DNA of 33,421 nt from Pseudobdellovibrionaceae bacterium (GCA_021463345.1 JAJTYM010000002.1:1-33421), one strand, 5' to 3'. Positions 8,501 through 16,332 are shown, counted from the first letter of the stretch. A program made the numbers and translations. Notes: a model not told the origin generated them from the sequence alone.

Positions 8501-8549
8501 AAGCCTTTCGAAGCACGCCGCGGGGAGCCTGGACGCGGGCCGCTGTTGA
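5511..8549 (+). CDS. uvrA: UvrABC excinuclease subunit A
   Basis: 1012 residues, somewhat longer than the usual 940-960. UvrA is the damage-sensing ABC-type ATPase that loads UvrB in nucleotide excision repair. Two ATPase modules are visible: Walker A GSGKSS (K58) with signature LSGGE (540-544) and LDEPTVGLH, then GSGKST (K701) with signature LSGGE (884-888) and MDEPTTGLH. Zinc-binding CxxC pairs occur at CSVCG/CPSCNG in the first half and CPVCKG/CDACDG in the second. The UvrB-interacting region is present (VSAKGRVQTGAKL...). Within it is an unusual low-complexity insert (about 201-245) rich in Ala, Pro, Lys and Gly, which accounts for much of the extra length. The ATG at 5511 has GAGGGGAAGG 10 nt upstream. 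The subfamily could be a UvrA paralogue, but the UvrB-binding region favours a canonical role. Confidence 0.93.
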   Translation: MTDVREKNAPSSSARRPPATAKKKIHLWGVKQNNLQNIEVEVPLGSFTVVCGPSGSGKSSLAFETLYAEGQRRYIESLSNYARQFLGKAPKPDLEGIENIPPAIAIEQKNSVKTSRSTVGTTTEVIDYLRLLFEKIGQNHCPTYGFAIRKESVTDAARLALESFAGTRGYILAPVSAKGRVQTGAKLHAILVKEGFTRIYSPPEAGPAPSPAPKKKARGKTAAGAPAAALQSGAPPCRPPDGARELGRVIELKPQAAGAKDIPATDFYVVIDRLTFSKEDEGRLGDSLSQAYRAALTLNADLAGGRATVLTVDGRELRFSEENSCSVCGWTFPVVSAQLFSFNNPVGACPSCNGFGNILGLDEAKIIPNPNLSLAEGALHPFTMPSAAGDRRLLMKWAAKRKIDARTPWNKLPKEERELIWSGDEAFFGVVGLFDYLETKKYKMHVRVFLSRYKSPFQCGTCRGARLKPESRYVKVGGRTFSELSTMTIGDLHRAVTDLALTPAQEEVADEILRQTRARLRFLNDVGVEYLTLDRPTRTLSGGEFQRLNLAKQLGMGLSQTLYVLDEPTVGLHPRDNDRLIGVLKRLNALGNTLVVVEHDQDVIENSSNVIEMGPGSGHLGGRIIYSGPTPEFRSFTGSNTSRYLNGAGRSEARPPRPVDIDAYKFKLELTGCRGHNLKNVTARFPLNRLVTVTGVSGSGKSTLVGQTLYPAIAQALKVEYLPIQPHDTLSGLEHVKNVLFIDQGPIGKTARSNPVTYLKVYDAIRGILASVPESKARGYTSGTFSLNVDGGRCPVCKGLGFEVIDMMFMDDVRLTCDACDGRKFRREALEIAYKGRNIDDILNMTVAEAMDFFVAHPNIRKPLAFLKEVGLDYVRLGQSASTLSGGESQRLKIAREFVATHQKNTLYIMDEPTTGLHFREIEMLMRVLNKLVESGGSVILIEHNLEVIRSSDYIIDIGPEAGAHGGTIVAEGAPETLMANPRSLTGKYLRAYCSGQSLSKHAAGSLDAGRC

Positions 8550-8600
8550 CGGGCTCGGGAGCCGGCGGCCCCGGGAACGGGCGCGAGAGGGACGTGAAGG

Positions 8601-10349
8601 ATGCTCAAAACGCTAGCGCGAATATGGCGGCTCGTCCGCCCGCACATGGGCAAAGTCGTCCTGATCAGCGCCCTCGGCATCGTGGTCGCCGGCTGCACGG
8701 CCCTGCTGCCGTACCTGGCGAGCCTTTTTTTCAAAGAAGTCCTCGAGAACCGCAACCCCGGCTACGCGAAGTGGATCCCTTACGCCTTTCCGGCCGTCTA
8801 CGCGGTCTTGGGCCTCGCCCGCTACTTCCACTTCACGGGCGTCCGGTACCTGAGCGAGGTGGTCGCCGCCGAGCTCCGCAAGCGCCTGCTCGACAAACTC
8901 ACGCGGCTCAACCTGACCTTCCACAATCAATTCCGCGCGGGCTCGGGCGGCATGATGAGCCGGTTCCTGAACGACACCACGGTCTTCCAGGAAGGGATCT
9001 ATTTCGCGGTCGACTTCATCCGCGAACCGCTGATCGCGCTGGCCCTGATCGGCCAGATGCTCTGGCTCGACTGGAAGCTGTCCCTCGCGGCCCTGGTCTG
9101 CCTGCCGTTCATCGGCGGCGCCCTCCGCAAAGTGGGCAAGAGCCTGAAGAAATACGGTTACCTCAACCGCGAGGCGATGGACGACCTGACCGCCACGGTG
9201 AAGGAGAGCCTCGATGGCGTGCGCGTGATCCAGTCCTTCAACCTCGAGGACGAGATGAGCCGGCGGTTCGGCTCGAACCTGGGCGAGTATCTGCGCACGC
9301 GCAGGAAAGTGATCAACCGCGAAGAGGGCGTCAGCCCCATGAACGAGTTCATCGTTTCGCTCATCTTCATGGGTTTCGCGATCTACGCGATCAACGAGGT
9401 CTTCGGCGGCCGCTCCTCGGCGGGCGAACTGACGTCGTTCCTGCTCGCCGCCGGCCTCATCCAGATGCCGCTCAAGAAGATCCAGAACGCGCACATCCGC
9501 CTGCAGCAGACGGTCGTCGTGGCCGAGCGGCTCTGGCAGCTGCTCGAAAGCGACAGTTTCGTGCCGCAAGCGGCGGAGCCTCGACCCTTCCCGGCCGATT
9601 GGAAGCGGATCCGCTTCAAGGGCGTGTCGTTCGACTACGGCAGCGAACCGGTCCTGCAGGACGTCGACGTCACCATCAACCGCGGCGAAACCGTCGCTCT
9701 CGTCGGCGAGAGCGGCAGCGGCAAATCGACGATCGTCAACATGCTCGAACGGTTCTTCGATCCCACCCAGGGGCAGATCCTCATAGACGACGTCCCGCTC
9801 GCGGAATTCGACTTGGTGGACCTGCGCCGCAACATCGCCCTGGTCACGCAGGACGTTTTCCTGTTCCGCGACAGCATCGAACGCAACATCCAGGCCGGGG
9901 ATCTCTCGAAAGACCCCGCGGGCGTCGCGCCCGCGGCGAAACTCGCCAATGCCCACGGCTTCATCGAACGCACCGCCCAGGGATACCGGAGCCCCGTCGG
10001 CGACCGCGGCAATTTCCTCTCGGGCGGCGAAAAGCAGCGCATCAGCATCGCGCGCGCGATCTTCAAGGACGCGCCGATCCTCATCCTCGACGAGGCGACG
10101 AGCGCCCTTGATTCGGTCAGCGAGCTGGAAGTGCAGAAAGGCCTGAACCATCTGATCCAAGGCCGCACGGTCTTCGTGATCGCGCACCGTCTATCGACCG
10201 TGTTCAGCGCGAACCGGATCCTGGTGCTCAAAAAAGGCCGGATCATCGAGCAGGGCACGCACAACTCGCTGCTCGAGAGGCGCGGCGAGTATTTCAATTT
10301 CTTCCAGCTGCAGATGACGGGGAGCGCCGATGTCGTTCAAAGAAACTGA
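8601..10349 (+). CDS. ABC exporter half-transporter (MsbA-like, TM domain fused to ATPase)
   Basis: 582 residues in the classic order: an exporter transmembrane domain with about six helices (residues 15-320), then a nucleotide-binding domain with Walker A GESGSGKST (K375), signature LSGGEKQR (from 473) and Walker B ILILDEATSALD (D497, E498), followed by the H-loop in VIAHRLSTV. All catalytic motifs are intact. It should work as a homodimer in the inner membrane, flipping a lipid or other hydrophobic substrate. The family includes the lipid A flippase MsbA and peptide or drug exporters, and the sequence alone does not decide between them. GAGAGGG lies 9 nt before the ATG. Its last 20 nt overlap the methyltransferase gene, indicating one transcript and probable translational coupling. 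The neighbouring genes do not identify a substrate. Confidence 0.9.
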   Translation: MLKTLARIWRLVRPHMGKVVLISALGIVVAGCTALLPYLASLFFKEVLENRNPGYAKWIPYAFPAVYAVLGLARYFHFTGVRYLSEVVAAELRKRLLDKLTRLNLTFHNQFRAGSGGMMSRFLNDTTVFQEGIYFAVDFIREPLIALALIGQMLWLDWKLSLAALVCLPFIGGALRKVGKSLKKYGYLNREAMDDLTATVKESLDGVRVIQSFNLEDEMSRRFGSNLGEYLRTRRKVINREEGVSPMNEFIVSLIFMGFAIYAINEVFGGRSSAGELTSFLLAAGLIQMPLKKIQNAHIRLQQTVVVAERLWQLLESDSFVPQAAEPRPFPADWKRIRFKGVSFDYGSEPVLQDVDVTINRGETVALVGESGSGKSTIVNMLERFFDPTQGQILIDDVPLAEFDLVDLRRNIALVTQDVFLFRDSIERNIQAGDLSKDPAGVAPAAKLANAHGFIERTAQGYRSPVGDRGNFLSGGEKQRISIARAIFKDAPILILDEATSALDSVSELEVQKGLNHLIQGRTVFVIAHRLSTVFSANRILVLKKGRIIEQGTHNSLLERRGEYFNFFQLQMTGSADVVQRN

Positions 10350-11079
10350 TCGCGTGGCGCCGACACGGCACAACCCGCAACTGCACGCGATCGTCCTCGA
10401 GGCCCTGGAGCCGGCCCCGCGCGGCGCCGTGCTCGATCTGCCCTCTGGGCCCGGCTATCTCCTGCGCGACCTGAAGGCCAAGGGCTTCAGCGGCGTCGCC
10501 GGGGAGATCGACGCCGACCTGCACGTGTTCCGGGACATCGACTACCTCCGTGTCGACATGACCCGGCGGTTCCCGTTCGAAGACGAAAGCTTCGATTACG
10601 TCACGTCGATCGAAGGCATCGAACACATCGAGAACCACGTCGCGTTCCTCAACGAATGCGCGCGGATCCTGAGGCCGGGCGGTCGCCTCCTGCTGACGAC
10701 GCCGAACGTGAATTCGCTCTCGAGCCGGTGGAACTTTTTCCTCTCGGGCTTCCATTTGGCCGCCGAGAAGCCGATCCCGCTCGATACGGCCAACATGTAC
10801 TTCGAGCACATCAACCCGATCGGCCTGCCGAGCCTGTTCTTCTTCGCCGAGCGCGCGGGCTTCGAGGTCGAGCGCGTCACCACGTGGAAGCACAAGAAGG
10901 GTTCGGCCTTCTGGTACGCGCTGCTGTACCCTCTCATCCGGCTCGCGGCGTGGCGGGCGTGCTTCGGCAAGGAGCGGGACCCGAAACGGCGCGAGGCGAA
11001 CCGCCGGCTCCACGGCTTCCTGACCTCCCCGGCGAACCTGCTGGGGTCGCACACCATACTGATCGCAAGGAAACGATGA
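10330..11079 (+). CDS. Class I SAM-dependent methyltransferase
   Basis: 249 residues. A Rossmann methyltransferase of the Methyltransf_11/UbiE-like type: motif I is VLDLPSGPG (about residues 35-43), a variant of the usual D-x-G-C-G-x-G, then FPFEDESFDYVTSIEGIEH (motif II region) and LRPGGRLLLTTPN (post-II loop). The C-terminal half has a hydrophobic patch (FWYALLYPLIRLAAW) that may bind membrane or a lipid substrate. The substrate cannot be read from sequence. The gene starts inside the end of the ABC exporter (20-nt overlap), and its stop overlaps the rsgA start by 4 nt (ATGA). The coupling to an exporter suggests modification of an exported or envelope molecule, but that is inference. Confidence 0.82.
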   Translation: MSFKETDRVAPTRHNPQLHAIVLEALEPAPRGAVLDLPSGPGYLLRDLKAKGFSGVAGEIDADLHVFRDIDYLRVDMTRRFPFEDESFDYVTSIEGIEHIENHVAFLNECARILRPGGRLLLTTPNVNSLSSRWNFFLSGFHLAAEKPIPLDTANMYFEHINPIGLPSLFFFAERAGFEVERVTTWKHKKGSAFWYALLYPLIRLAAWRACFGKERDPKRREANRRLHGFLTSPANLLGSHTILIARKR

Positions 11080-12167
11080 CGGGCGCCGAGCGCGGGGGCA
11101 TCGACCTCGAGTTCTTGGCGCAGCTGGGTTGGGACTCCCACTTCAGCGCGCAGCTCGACCCCGGCGAGACAGGGCGCGTCCCGGGGCGCGTGATCTCGGC
11201 GGCGAAGCGGAAATACGCGGTGCAGGTGTCCCCGTCGACCGTCCTTCGATCGGAAGTGACGGGCCGGTTCGCGCACGGGGCCGCGAGCCCCAGCGATTTC
11301 CCCTCGGTCGGCGATTGGGTCTCGTGCGAACCCATAGACGCGAATCGTGGCGTCATCCACCGGGTCTTCGAGCGCAAAACCCTTCTCGTCCGCAAAGCGG
11401 CGGGAAGCGAGCTCAAGGAACAGGTCCTGGCCGCGAACGTCGATACCGCTTTCATCGTGAGTTCGTTGAACAACGACTTCAACCTCAGGCGGATCGAGCG
11501 CTACCTGACGCTGATCTGGATGGGCGGGGCGACGCCGGTCGTGGTTTTGACCAAGGCGGATCTCGTCCAGGACCCCGCGCCGATGATGGCGGACGTTCGC
11601 GGGCTCGGGGACGGCCTCCGGGTGCACGCCGTCTCCTGCCGGACCGGAGCCGGCCTCGAAGGGCTCAAAGAACACCTCGCGCCAGGCTCGACGTCGGTCC
11701 TGCTGGGATCGTCCGGCGTCGGCAAATCGACCTTGGTCAACCGGCTCTTCGGGCAGGATGTCGCCAAAACCGGCGAGATCCGCGACGACGACGACCGAGG
11801 CCGCCACACGACAACGGGCCGCCGCCTCCTGCGCTCGGCGGACGGGGCCCTGGTGATCGACACCCCCGGGATGCGCGAGCTGCAGATCTGGGACGACGGT
11901 CAAGGGCTCGAGGCCGTTTTCAGCGACATCGAAGGAATGGCGTTGCTGTGCAAGTTCACCGATTGCCGGCACGCCGACGAACCCGGCTGCCGGATCCGCG
12001 CCGCGCTCGAAAGCGGCGAACTCGCGCCGAGCCGCCTGGACAGCTACCGCAAGCTGCGAAGGGAAACGTCCGCGCAAAGGCGCGAAGCCGCCAAAGCCCC
12101 GATCGACAAGCGGAAGTGGAAAAAGGCCGCCGCGCACGAGCGCGCACGGGGCAAAAAAAGAGGCTGA
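11076..12167 (+). CDS. rsgA: Ribosome small-subunit GTPase RsgA
   Basis: 363 residues. RsgA (YjeQ) is a circularly permuted GTPase that assists late maturation of the 30S subunit in the cytoplasm. The permuted motif order is visible: G4 TKAD (159-162) comes before G1 GSSGVGKST (K217) and G3 DTPG (262-265). An N-terminal OB-fold region precedes them, and the C-terminal zinc-binding segment CKFTDCRHADEPGC begins near residue 292. The basic tail (WKKAAAHERARGKKRG) would suit RNA binding. ATG 11076 overlaps the stop of the methyltransferase as ATGA, with AAGGA about 5 nt upstream. Longer in-frame extensions are antisense or shadow sequence of the methyltransferase gene and are not used. Its linkage to the exporter and methyltransferase is not an operon order I know. 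Confidence 0.95.
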   Translation: MTGAERGGIDLEFLAQLGWDSHFSAQLDPGETGRVPGRVISAAKRKYAVQVSPSTVLRSEVTGRFAHGAASPSDFPSVGDWVSCEPIDANRGVIHRVFERKTLLVRKAAGSELKEQVLAANVDTAFIVSSLNNDFNLRRIERYLTLIWMGGATPVVVLTKADLVQDPAPMMADVRGLGDGLRVHAVSCRTGAGLEGLKEHLAPGSTSVLLGSSGVGKSTLVNRLFGQDVAKTGEIRDDDDRGRHTTTGRRLLRSADGALVIDTPGMRELQIWDDGQGLEAVFSDIEGMALLCKFTDCRHADEPGCRIRAALESGELAPSRLDSYRKLRRETSAQRREAAKAPIDKRKWKKAAAHERARGKKRG

Positions 12168-12207
12168 GACGCGGGATCCCGGACCCGCGCCTCCCACACC
12201 CTCAGCC
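12162..12207 (+). terminator. Nested hairpin at the end of rsgA
   Basis: GGCTGAG (12162-12168, containing the rsgA stop) pairs with CTCAGCC (12201-12207), and inside it GCGGG (12171-12175) pairs with CCCGC (12184-12188). The T-rich sequence downstream is loose (GTTTTGCCGTTT), so it is not a textbook intrinsic terminator, but position and stem length suggest it ends the 8601-12167 transcript. Confidence 0.45.
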
Positions 12208-12307
12208 GAAGCCGATCTGGCCGTTTTGCCGTTTACCGGATCCCATCCCGAGCCGAACAGGGAGGAGGCGGGTCGCGGCCGGCGCCATCGCGATCGGGAG
12301 GCTTATT

Positions 12308-13423
12308 TTGAAACAATGGGTGCAAAAGCTCATCGAACAGCTCGACTACGGCTTCAACGCCGGCAACGCGGAAGCACCCGACAAGGAGAGCGGCAAAACC
12401 GACATTTCCGACGACCGCGCGACTTTGTTGTACGTCATCGATTTGTACAACAAGCACCTCTTCGAGATCGACACGCACCCCGTCCGCAAGGTCCGCGCGA
12501 TCCTCGACGAGTTCGCGAAGGAGCTCGTCAACACCGAAGCCGACGCCGAGAAGGTCCTCTTCCGCCTCCGGCAGTTCTTCTCGCACTACCGCGTCGACGA
12601 ATACACGTACGTCCGCAAGACCTTCGAGGACTTCAAAGGGATCATCTGGGATTTCATCGACCAACTCGCCGACGACGTCAAAGCCGAAGAGGCCGATGAC
12701 GATGAAATCGCGTCCAGCCTCGAGGCGCTCCGCGAAGCCGTGCAGGCGGACTCGATCGAAGTCCTCCGCGCGAAATCGCGCGAATTCATCGACAGCTACG
12801 TCGAGAAACAATCGCGCAAGGACGTGCGCCGAGAAAAGCGCATGAAAGGCATCAAGAGGAACCTCGACTCCGTCAAGAAGAAGCTCGACGAGGCGTACAA
12901 AACGGCCCGCCAGGACCACTTGACCGGCGCATGGAACCGCAAGAGCTTCGACGAAACCCTGAAAGAACAGACGCAACTCGCCGCTTTGGGCGGCGCCGGC
13001 TTGTCCATGCTCCTCCTCGATATCGACCACTTCAAGAAAATCAACGACGGGTTCGGGCACGACGTGGGCGACTTCGCCCTGAAAGAGTGCGTGCGCATGC
13101 TGCACGAAACGTTCTCCGGCGAACACGACTTCGTGGCGAGAATCGGCGGCGAGGAGTTCGCGATCCTCCTCCCCGGCCACGGCGTCGAACAAGCCGTCAA
13201 ACGCGCCGAGGACGCGATGGCCAGGATCCGCAGGGAAGTCTGGCTCGTGCAGGACAAAGAACTGCGCTTCACGATCTCTCTGGGCATCGCCCAGCTCCAG
13301 CCCGGCGAAACCGGTGAACAGATGCTCAAGCGCGCCGACCTGGCCCTGTATCAATCCAAGAACGGCGGCCGCAACCGCTATACGCTCGCCGATCCCGGGC
13401 GCCCGCTAACACAAGTCGCTTAA
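12308..13423 (+). CDS. Diguanylate cyclase (GGDEF domain) with helical N-terminus
   Basis: 371 residues. The C-terminal half (about 205-365) is a GGDEF domain that makes c-di-GMP from two GTP: DHLTGAWNRKSF opens it, LLDIDHFKKINDGFGHD carries the metal and substrate residues, and the active-site motif is GGEEF (280-284), an active variant. The inhibitory I-site RxxD expected five residues earlier is GEHD, so product inhibition there is probably lost. The N-terminal 200 residues are charged and alpha-helical, ending in a coiled stalk (DSVKKKLDEAY), with no membrane segment or known sensor motif; the protein is likely cytoplasmic. The start is TTG 12308, set by GGGAGG 6 nt upstream; the long in-frame extension further upstream runs through rsgA in another frame and is not coding. 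Confidence 0.88.
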   Translation: MKQWVQKLIEQLDYGFNAGNAEAPDKESGKTDISDDRATLLYVIDLYNKHLFEIDTHPVRKVRAILDEFAKELVNTEADAEKVLFRLRQFFSHYRVDEYTYVRKTFEDFKGIIWDFIDQLADDVKAEEADDDEIASSLEALREAVQADSIEVLRAKSREFIDSYVEKQSRKDVRREKRMKGIKRNLDSVKKKLDEAYKTARQDHLTGAWNRKSFDETLKEQTQLAALGGAGLSMLLLDIDHFKKINDGFGHDVGDFALKECVRMLHETFSGEHDFVARIGGEEFAILLPGHGVEQAVKRAEDAMARIRREVWLVQDKELRFTISLGIAQLQPGETGEQMLKRADLALYQSKNGGRNRYTLADPGRPLTQVA

Positions 13424-13444
13424 AATACTGGGATTTCGACGGCC

Positions 13445-13478
13445 GTCCAAAAACCCGGCGCGCGCGCGCCGCCTGGAC
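13445..13478 (+). terminator. GC hairpin after the GGDEF gene
   Basis: GTCCA (13445-13449) pairs with TGGAC (13474-13478) around a perfect 14-bp palindrome of GGC(GC)nC type at 13457-13470. There is no T-run. It may act as a transcription boundary, but it may simply be a GC-rich palindrome. The rest of the gap up to 13650 shows nothing I can name. Confidence 0.3.
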
Positions 13479-13650
13479 AGTCGCGCGTCGGCGACGCACC
13501 TGTCAGACGCCGCCGTCCGCGACGAACCCCGCGACAAGCGCCGCTCTGGTTCCTATGCGCAATCTTTTCTCGGCGGACGTCGAAATCGCGAACCGCGGGA
13601 GACGACCGAGCCCGCGGAGGGCTGGTCGCTCCCTTGCACGACCGCCGAGC

Positions 13651-14916
13651 ATGACGAATCCGAAAGCGAAACTCACCGCTCTTTCAGCCGGCCTGTTCCT
13701 CCTGCTCGCCGGCGACGCCGCCCGCGCGGGGGCGAACCTCCGCGACGCCGCCTACACTCTCGAATGGACCGATCTCGAACTGCGCCCGGGCGATCTCCGA
13801 TTCAGCCGGTCGTACAGCAGCCGCTCGCGATTCAACGGGATCCTCGGCTTCGGCTGGTGTACCGCCTTCGAGGTCTCGATCGAAAGGATCGATACGGAGC
13901 GCCTGCTGCTGCGCGAGTGCGCGGGCGGCGATCTCGTCTTCAAGGCGAACGGCGCCGGGATCCACCTGAGCCCCCAGCGCCCCGGCGAATGGATCGAAAC
14001 GCGGCGGGGCCAGCTCACCCGCGGCCTGCCGAGCGGCGAGCGCCAAATCTTCGCGAACTCGGGAAGGCTCAGGACATGGCATCGCCCGGGATCCCCGCCG
14101 ATCGAGATCGGGTACGGTCCGACGGGGCTCCTCGAGGAGATCCGCTCCGGGCGGGCGAAGCTGACCCTCACGTACGAAGCGCGGACCCGCAAAATCTCGC
14201 GCGTCCACGGGTCCGGCGGGGATTCGAACGGAGGACCGGGCGGAAGGAGCGTGACGTACCGGCGGGCCGGAGAGGATCTCATCAAAATACGCGGCCCCGG
14301 GGGAGAAACGCACGAGTATGGCTACGATGAGCTGCACAACCTGACCCGGGCCAAATTCCCGGACGGCGCCGTCGAGACGAACGTTTACGAGAAAGATCTC
14401 GATCGACTCGTTTCCACGACCGACCGCGACTCCTGCGCGACCCGGATCTCCTACTCCGCTCTCGAGCCCGAAACCGGATCCGGCCAGAAAACCAGGACCG
14501 ATACGCATTGCCCCGGCCGTCCCGCGAAGACGCGCACGATCGAATTCTGGTGGGCCCGAGACGCCGACGGCGCGACCTACCTGTCGCGATCCCGCGACGC
14601 CGCCGACGGCCTCGCGACCGAGACCTGGTTCGACGCCGAACACGGGCAGCCGGTGCGGCTATCGAACGCCGACGGCCGGACGTTCCACCTCTTCTACGAC
14701 GGGAGCGGCCGCTTGAGCGCGGTCTTCGAAGCGGGCCGGGAAGCCCTGAGGCTCATCTACAAAGACGATTCGCGGAAACCGGCCGAGGTGCGCCGCCCCG
14801 GGTCCGGCGCGATCCGCTTGGAATACGACGGCCGGGGGCGCGTCCGCGCCGCCCACGGCGCGCGCGCCGGCGAGATCGCGGGAACTCTCAAAGACATTTT
14901 CGGGGGGTGGATATGA
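13651..14916 (+). CDS. Secreted short RHS/YD-repeat-like protein
   Basis: 421 residues starting MTNPKAKL with a Sec signal peptide (LTALSAGLFLLLAGDAARA), which favours ATG 13651 over 13555. The mature N-terminus (LEWTDLELRPGDLRFSRSYSSRSRFNG, then LGFGWCTAFEVSI) matches the DUF6531-type start of RHS proteins, and several YD-like units follow (YGYDELHNLTRAKFPDG, LFYDGSGRLSAVFEAG, LEYDGRGRVRAAHG). RHS proteins are normally 1000 or more residues, with a beta-cocoon core and a variable toxin tip; here the protein stops at 421 with no core PxxxxDPxG motif and no tip. It could be a stand-alone family of short secreted RHS proteins or a remnant, but the intact frame and signal peptide favour function. 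Its TGA overlaps the next ATG (ATGA), so it is translationally coupled to the protease. The ribosome binding site is weak. Confidence 0.75.
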   Translation: MTNPKAKLTALSAGLFLLLAGDAARAGANLRDAAYTLEWTDLELRPGDLRFSRSYSSRSRFNGILGFGWCTAFEVSIERIDTERLLLRECAGGDLVFKANGAGIHLSPQRPGEWIETRRGQLTRGLPSGERQIFANSGRLRTWHRPGSPPIEIGYGPTGLLEEIRSGRAKLTLTYEARTRKISRVHGSGGDSNGGPGGRSVTYRRAGEDLIKIRGPGGETHEYGYDELHNLTRAKFPDGAVETNVYEKDLDRLVSTTDRDSCATRISYSALEPETGSGQKTRTDTHCPGRPAKTRTIEFWWARDADGATYLSRSRDAADGLATETWFDAEHGQPVRLSNADGRTFHLFYDGSGRLSAVFEAGREALRLIYKDDSRKPAEVRRPGSGAIRLEYDGRGRVRAAHGARAGEIAGTLKDIFGGWI

Positions 14917-16241
14917 CCGTGAAAAAGGGCTTCGGCATCGCCGTGCTCACGATGGCTCTCCTGGGAGCGCGCGCCTGGCGCCCCGCGGAGACGGGCGTCA
15001 GCGCGCAAGCGTCCGTCATGGACCCGGCGAACGACGATCGCCGGAGCCCGCCGCCGCCGGCGCAGCAAGAAGCCGCGACGGGCGCCGGGGGCGGCGAGAT
15101 CGACCTGCTCGATCGCGATCCCGCCATCGGCCGCAATTGGGGCTTGGAAGGGACGGATTCCCTCCGGGCCTGGCGCATCACCAGGGGCGATAAAAAGACG
15201 ATCGTCGCCGTCATCGACACCGGCATCGACATCTCGCATCCCGATCTGCGCGAGAACATTTGGGTCAACGCGGGCGAAACGGGACCGGACCCGTACGGCG
15301 GCGACAAAGCGACCAACGGCCTCGACGACGATCGCAATGGCTACGTCGACGACGTCCACGGCTGGAACTTCGCGGCCGGATCGAACGACGTCCGAGACCG
15401 GCACGGTCACGGCACGCATATCGCCGGCATCATCGGCGCCGTCGGCGGCAACGGCGTCGGGCTCAGCGGCGTGAGCCCGCAGGTGAGTTTGATGGCGCTC
15501 AAGTATTGCGAGCCCGGCGGGCTCGGCGGCGATCCCGTCGCGAACACGGCGGCGGCGATCCGCTACGCGATCCGCATGGGCGCCCACGTCATCAACTACT
15601 CGGCCGGCGGTCCCCTCCCCGACGACGAGGAACTGACCGCGATCCGCGAGGCGGACGACGCCGGGATCCTGCTCGTCGCGGCCGCCGGCAACGAACGGTC
15701 CAACTCCGATCTCAAACCCTATTACCCCGCCGACTACGAACTGCCGAACATCCTGTCGGTGACGGCCTTCGACCAACGGCTCGCGATCTTGCCGACGAGC
15801 AACTACGGGATCCGCACGGTGGACCTGGCGGCGCCCGGGAAAGACATCTTCTCCACTTTGCCCGGCGGGCGTTACGGACGCCTCTCCGGCACCTCGCAGG
15901 CGACCGCGTTCGCGACGGGGGTCGCCGCGCTCGTGATGGCCAAGCACGGTCTCCGGCGTGATCCCGCGCGCGTCGCGGCGGCTCTCACCCTCACCGGCGA
16001 CACGGATCCCTCGCTCGCCGGCAAAACCAAATTCCGGGCGCGCTTGAACACGTACCGCGCCCTCGCCATCGAGGGCCTCGGCGTCAGCGCCACGGGCGCG
16101 CCGGCGACCGGGGCCGCGTACGCCCAAATCGACGAACTCCGCGAGCTCGCGCGCGGCCTGGAAATCCTCGAGCGACACGAGTCGCGCGGGTTCGAGGCCC
16201 GAGGACCGGCCGGGACGGCGGCCCGTTCCAGCCCCCGCTAA
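14913..16241 (+). CDS. Secreted subtilisin-like serine protease (S8 family)
   Basis: 442 residues. All three catalytic residues are present in family context: Asp in IDTGID (D102), His in HGHGTH (H166), and Ser in GTSQATA (S328), with the oxyanion Asn in AAAGNERS. The segment DPYGGDKATNGLDDDRNGYVDDVHGWNF is typical of secreted subtilases of proteobacteria and may bind calcium. An N-terminal hydrophobic stretch (GFGIAVLTMALLGARAW) is the export signal; a short linker (residues 30-70) stands in for a full I9 propeptide, which I do not see. The C-terminal 80 residues hold a short helical tail. The start codon overlaps the RHS-like stop by 4 nt, with GGGGGG just upstream. The obvious hypothesis is that it processes the RHS-like partner; that is inference. 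Confidence 0.93.
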   Translation: MTVKKGFGIAVLTMALLGARAWRPAETGVSAQASVMDPANDDRRSPPPPAQQEAATGAGGGEIDLLDRDPAIGRNWGLEGTDSLRAWRITRGDKKTIVAVIDTGIDISHPDLRENIWVNAGETGPDPYGGDKATNGLDDDRNGYVDDVHGWNFAAGSNDVRDRHGHGTHIAGIIGAVGGNGVGLSGVSPQVSLMALKYCEPGGLGGDPVANTAAAIRYAIRMGAHVINYSAGGPLPDDEELTAIREADDAGILLVAAAGNERSNSDLKPYYPADYELPNILSVTAFDQRLAILPTSNYGIRTVDLAAPGKDIFSTLPGGRYGRLSGTSQATAFATGVAALVMAKHGLRRDPARVAAALTLTGDTDPSLAGKTKFRARLNTYRALAIEGLGVSATGAPATGAAYAQIDELRELARGLEILERHESRGFEARGPAGTAARSSPR

Positions 16242-16305
16242 CGGACGCGCCCCTCTTCTCGGCTCGACCTTCGGCCGGATATGCCCGCGCCTTCAACGCC
16301 GGCCG

Positions 16306-16332
16306 TAAAGTCGTCCAAAGTTTTGACGATAA
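16306..16332 (+). promoter_or_regulatory. Sigma28 (FliA)-like promoter before the sigma54 activator
   Basis: TAAAGTCG (16306-16313), exactly 11 nt, then GACGATAA (16325-16332). The enterobacterial FliA consensus is TAAAGTTT-N11-GCCGATAA, so this matches 6/8 and 7/8 with ideal spacing. Transcription would start near 16340, leaving a leader of about 85 nt before the ATG at 16425. An overlapping TTGACG (16323-16328) could serve as a sigma70 -35 box but has no -10 at the right distance. Confidence 0.5.

Noticed and set aside
6369-8516. 715-residue open frame on the minus strand, antisense to uvrA
   Set aside because: Long antisense frames are expected in GC-rich genes; composition (Arg, Ala, Val, Asp) mirrors the uvrA codons and no domain is visible.
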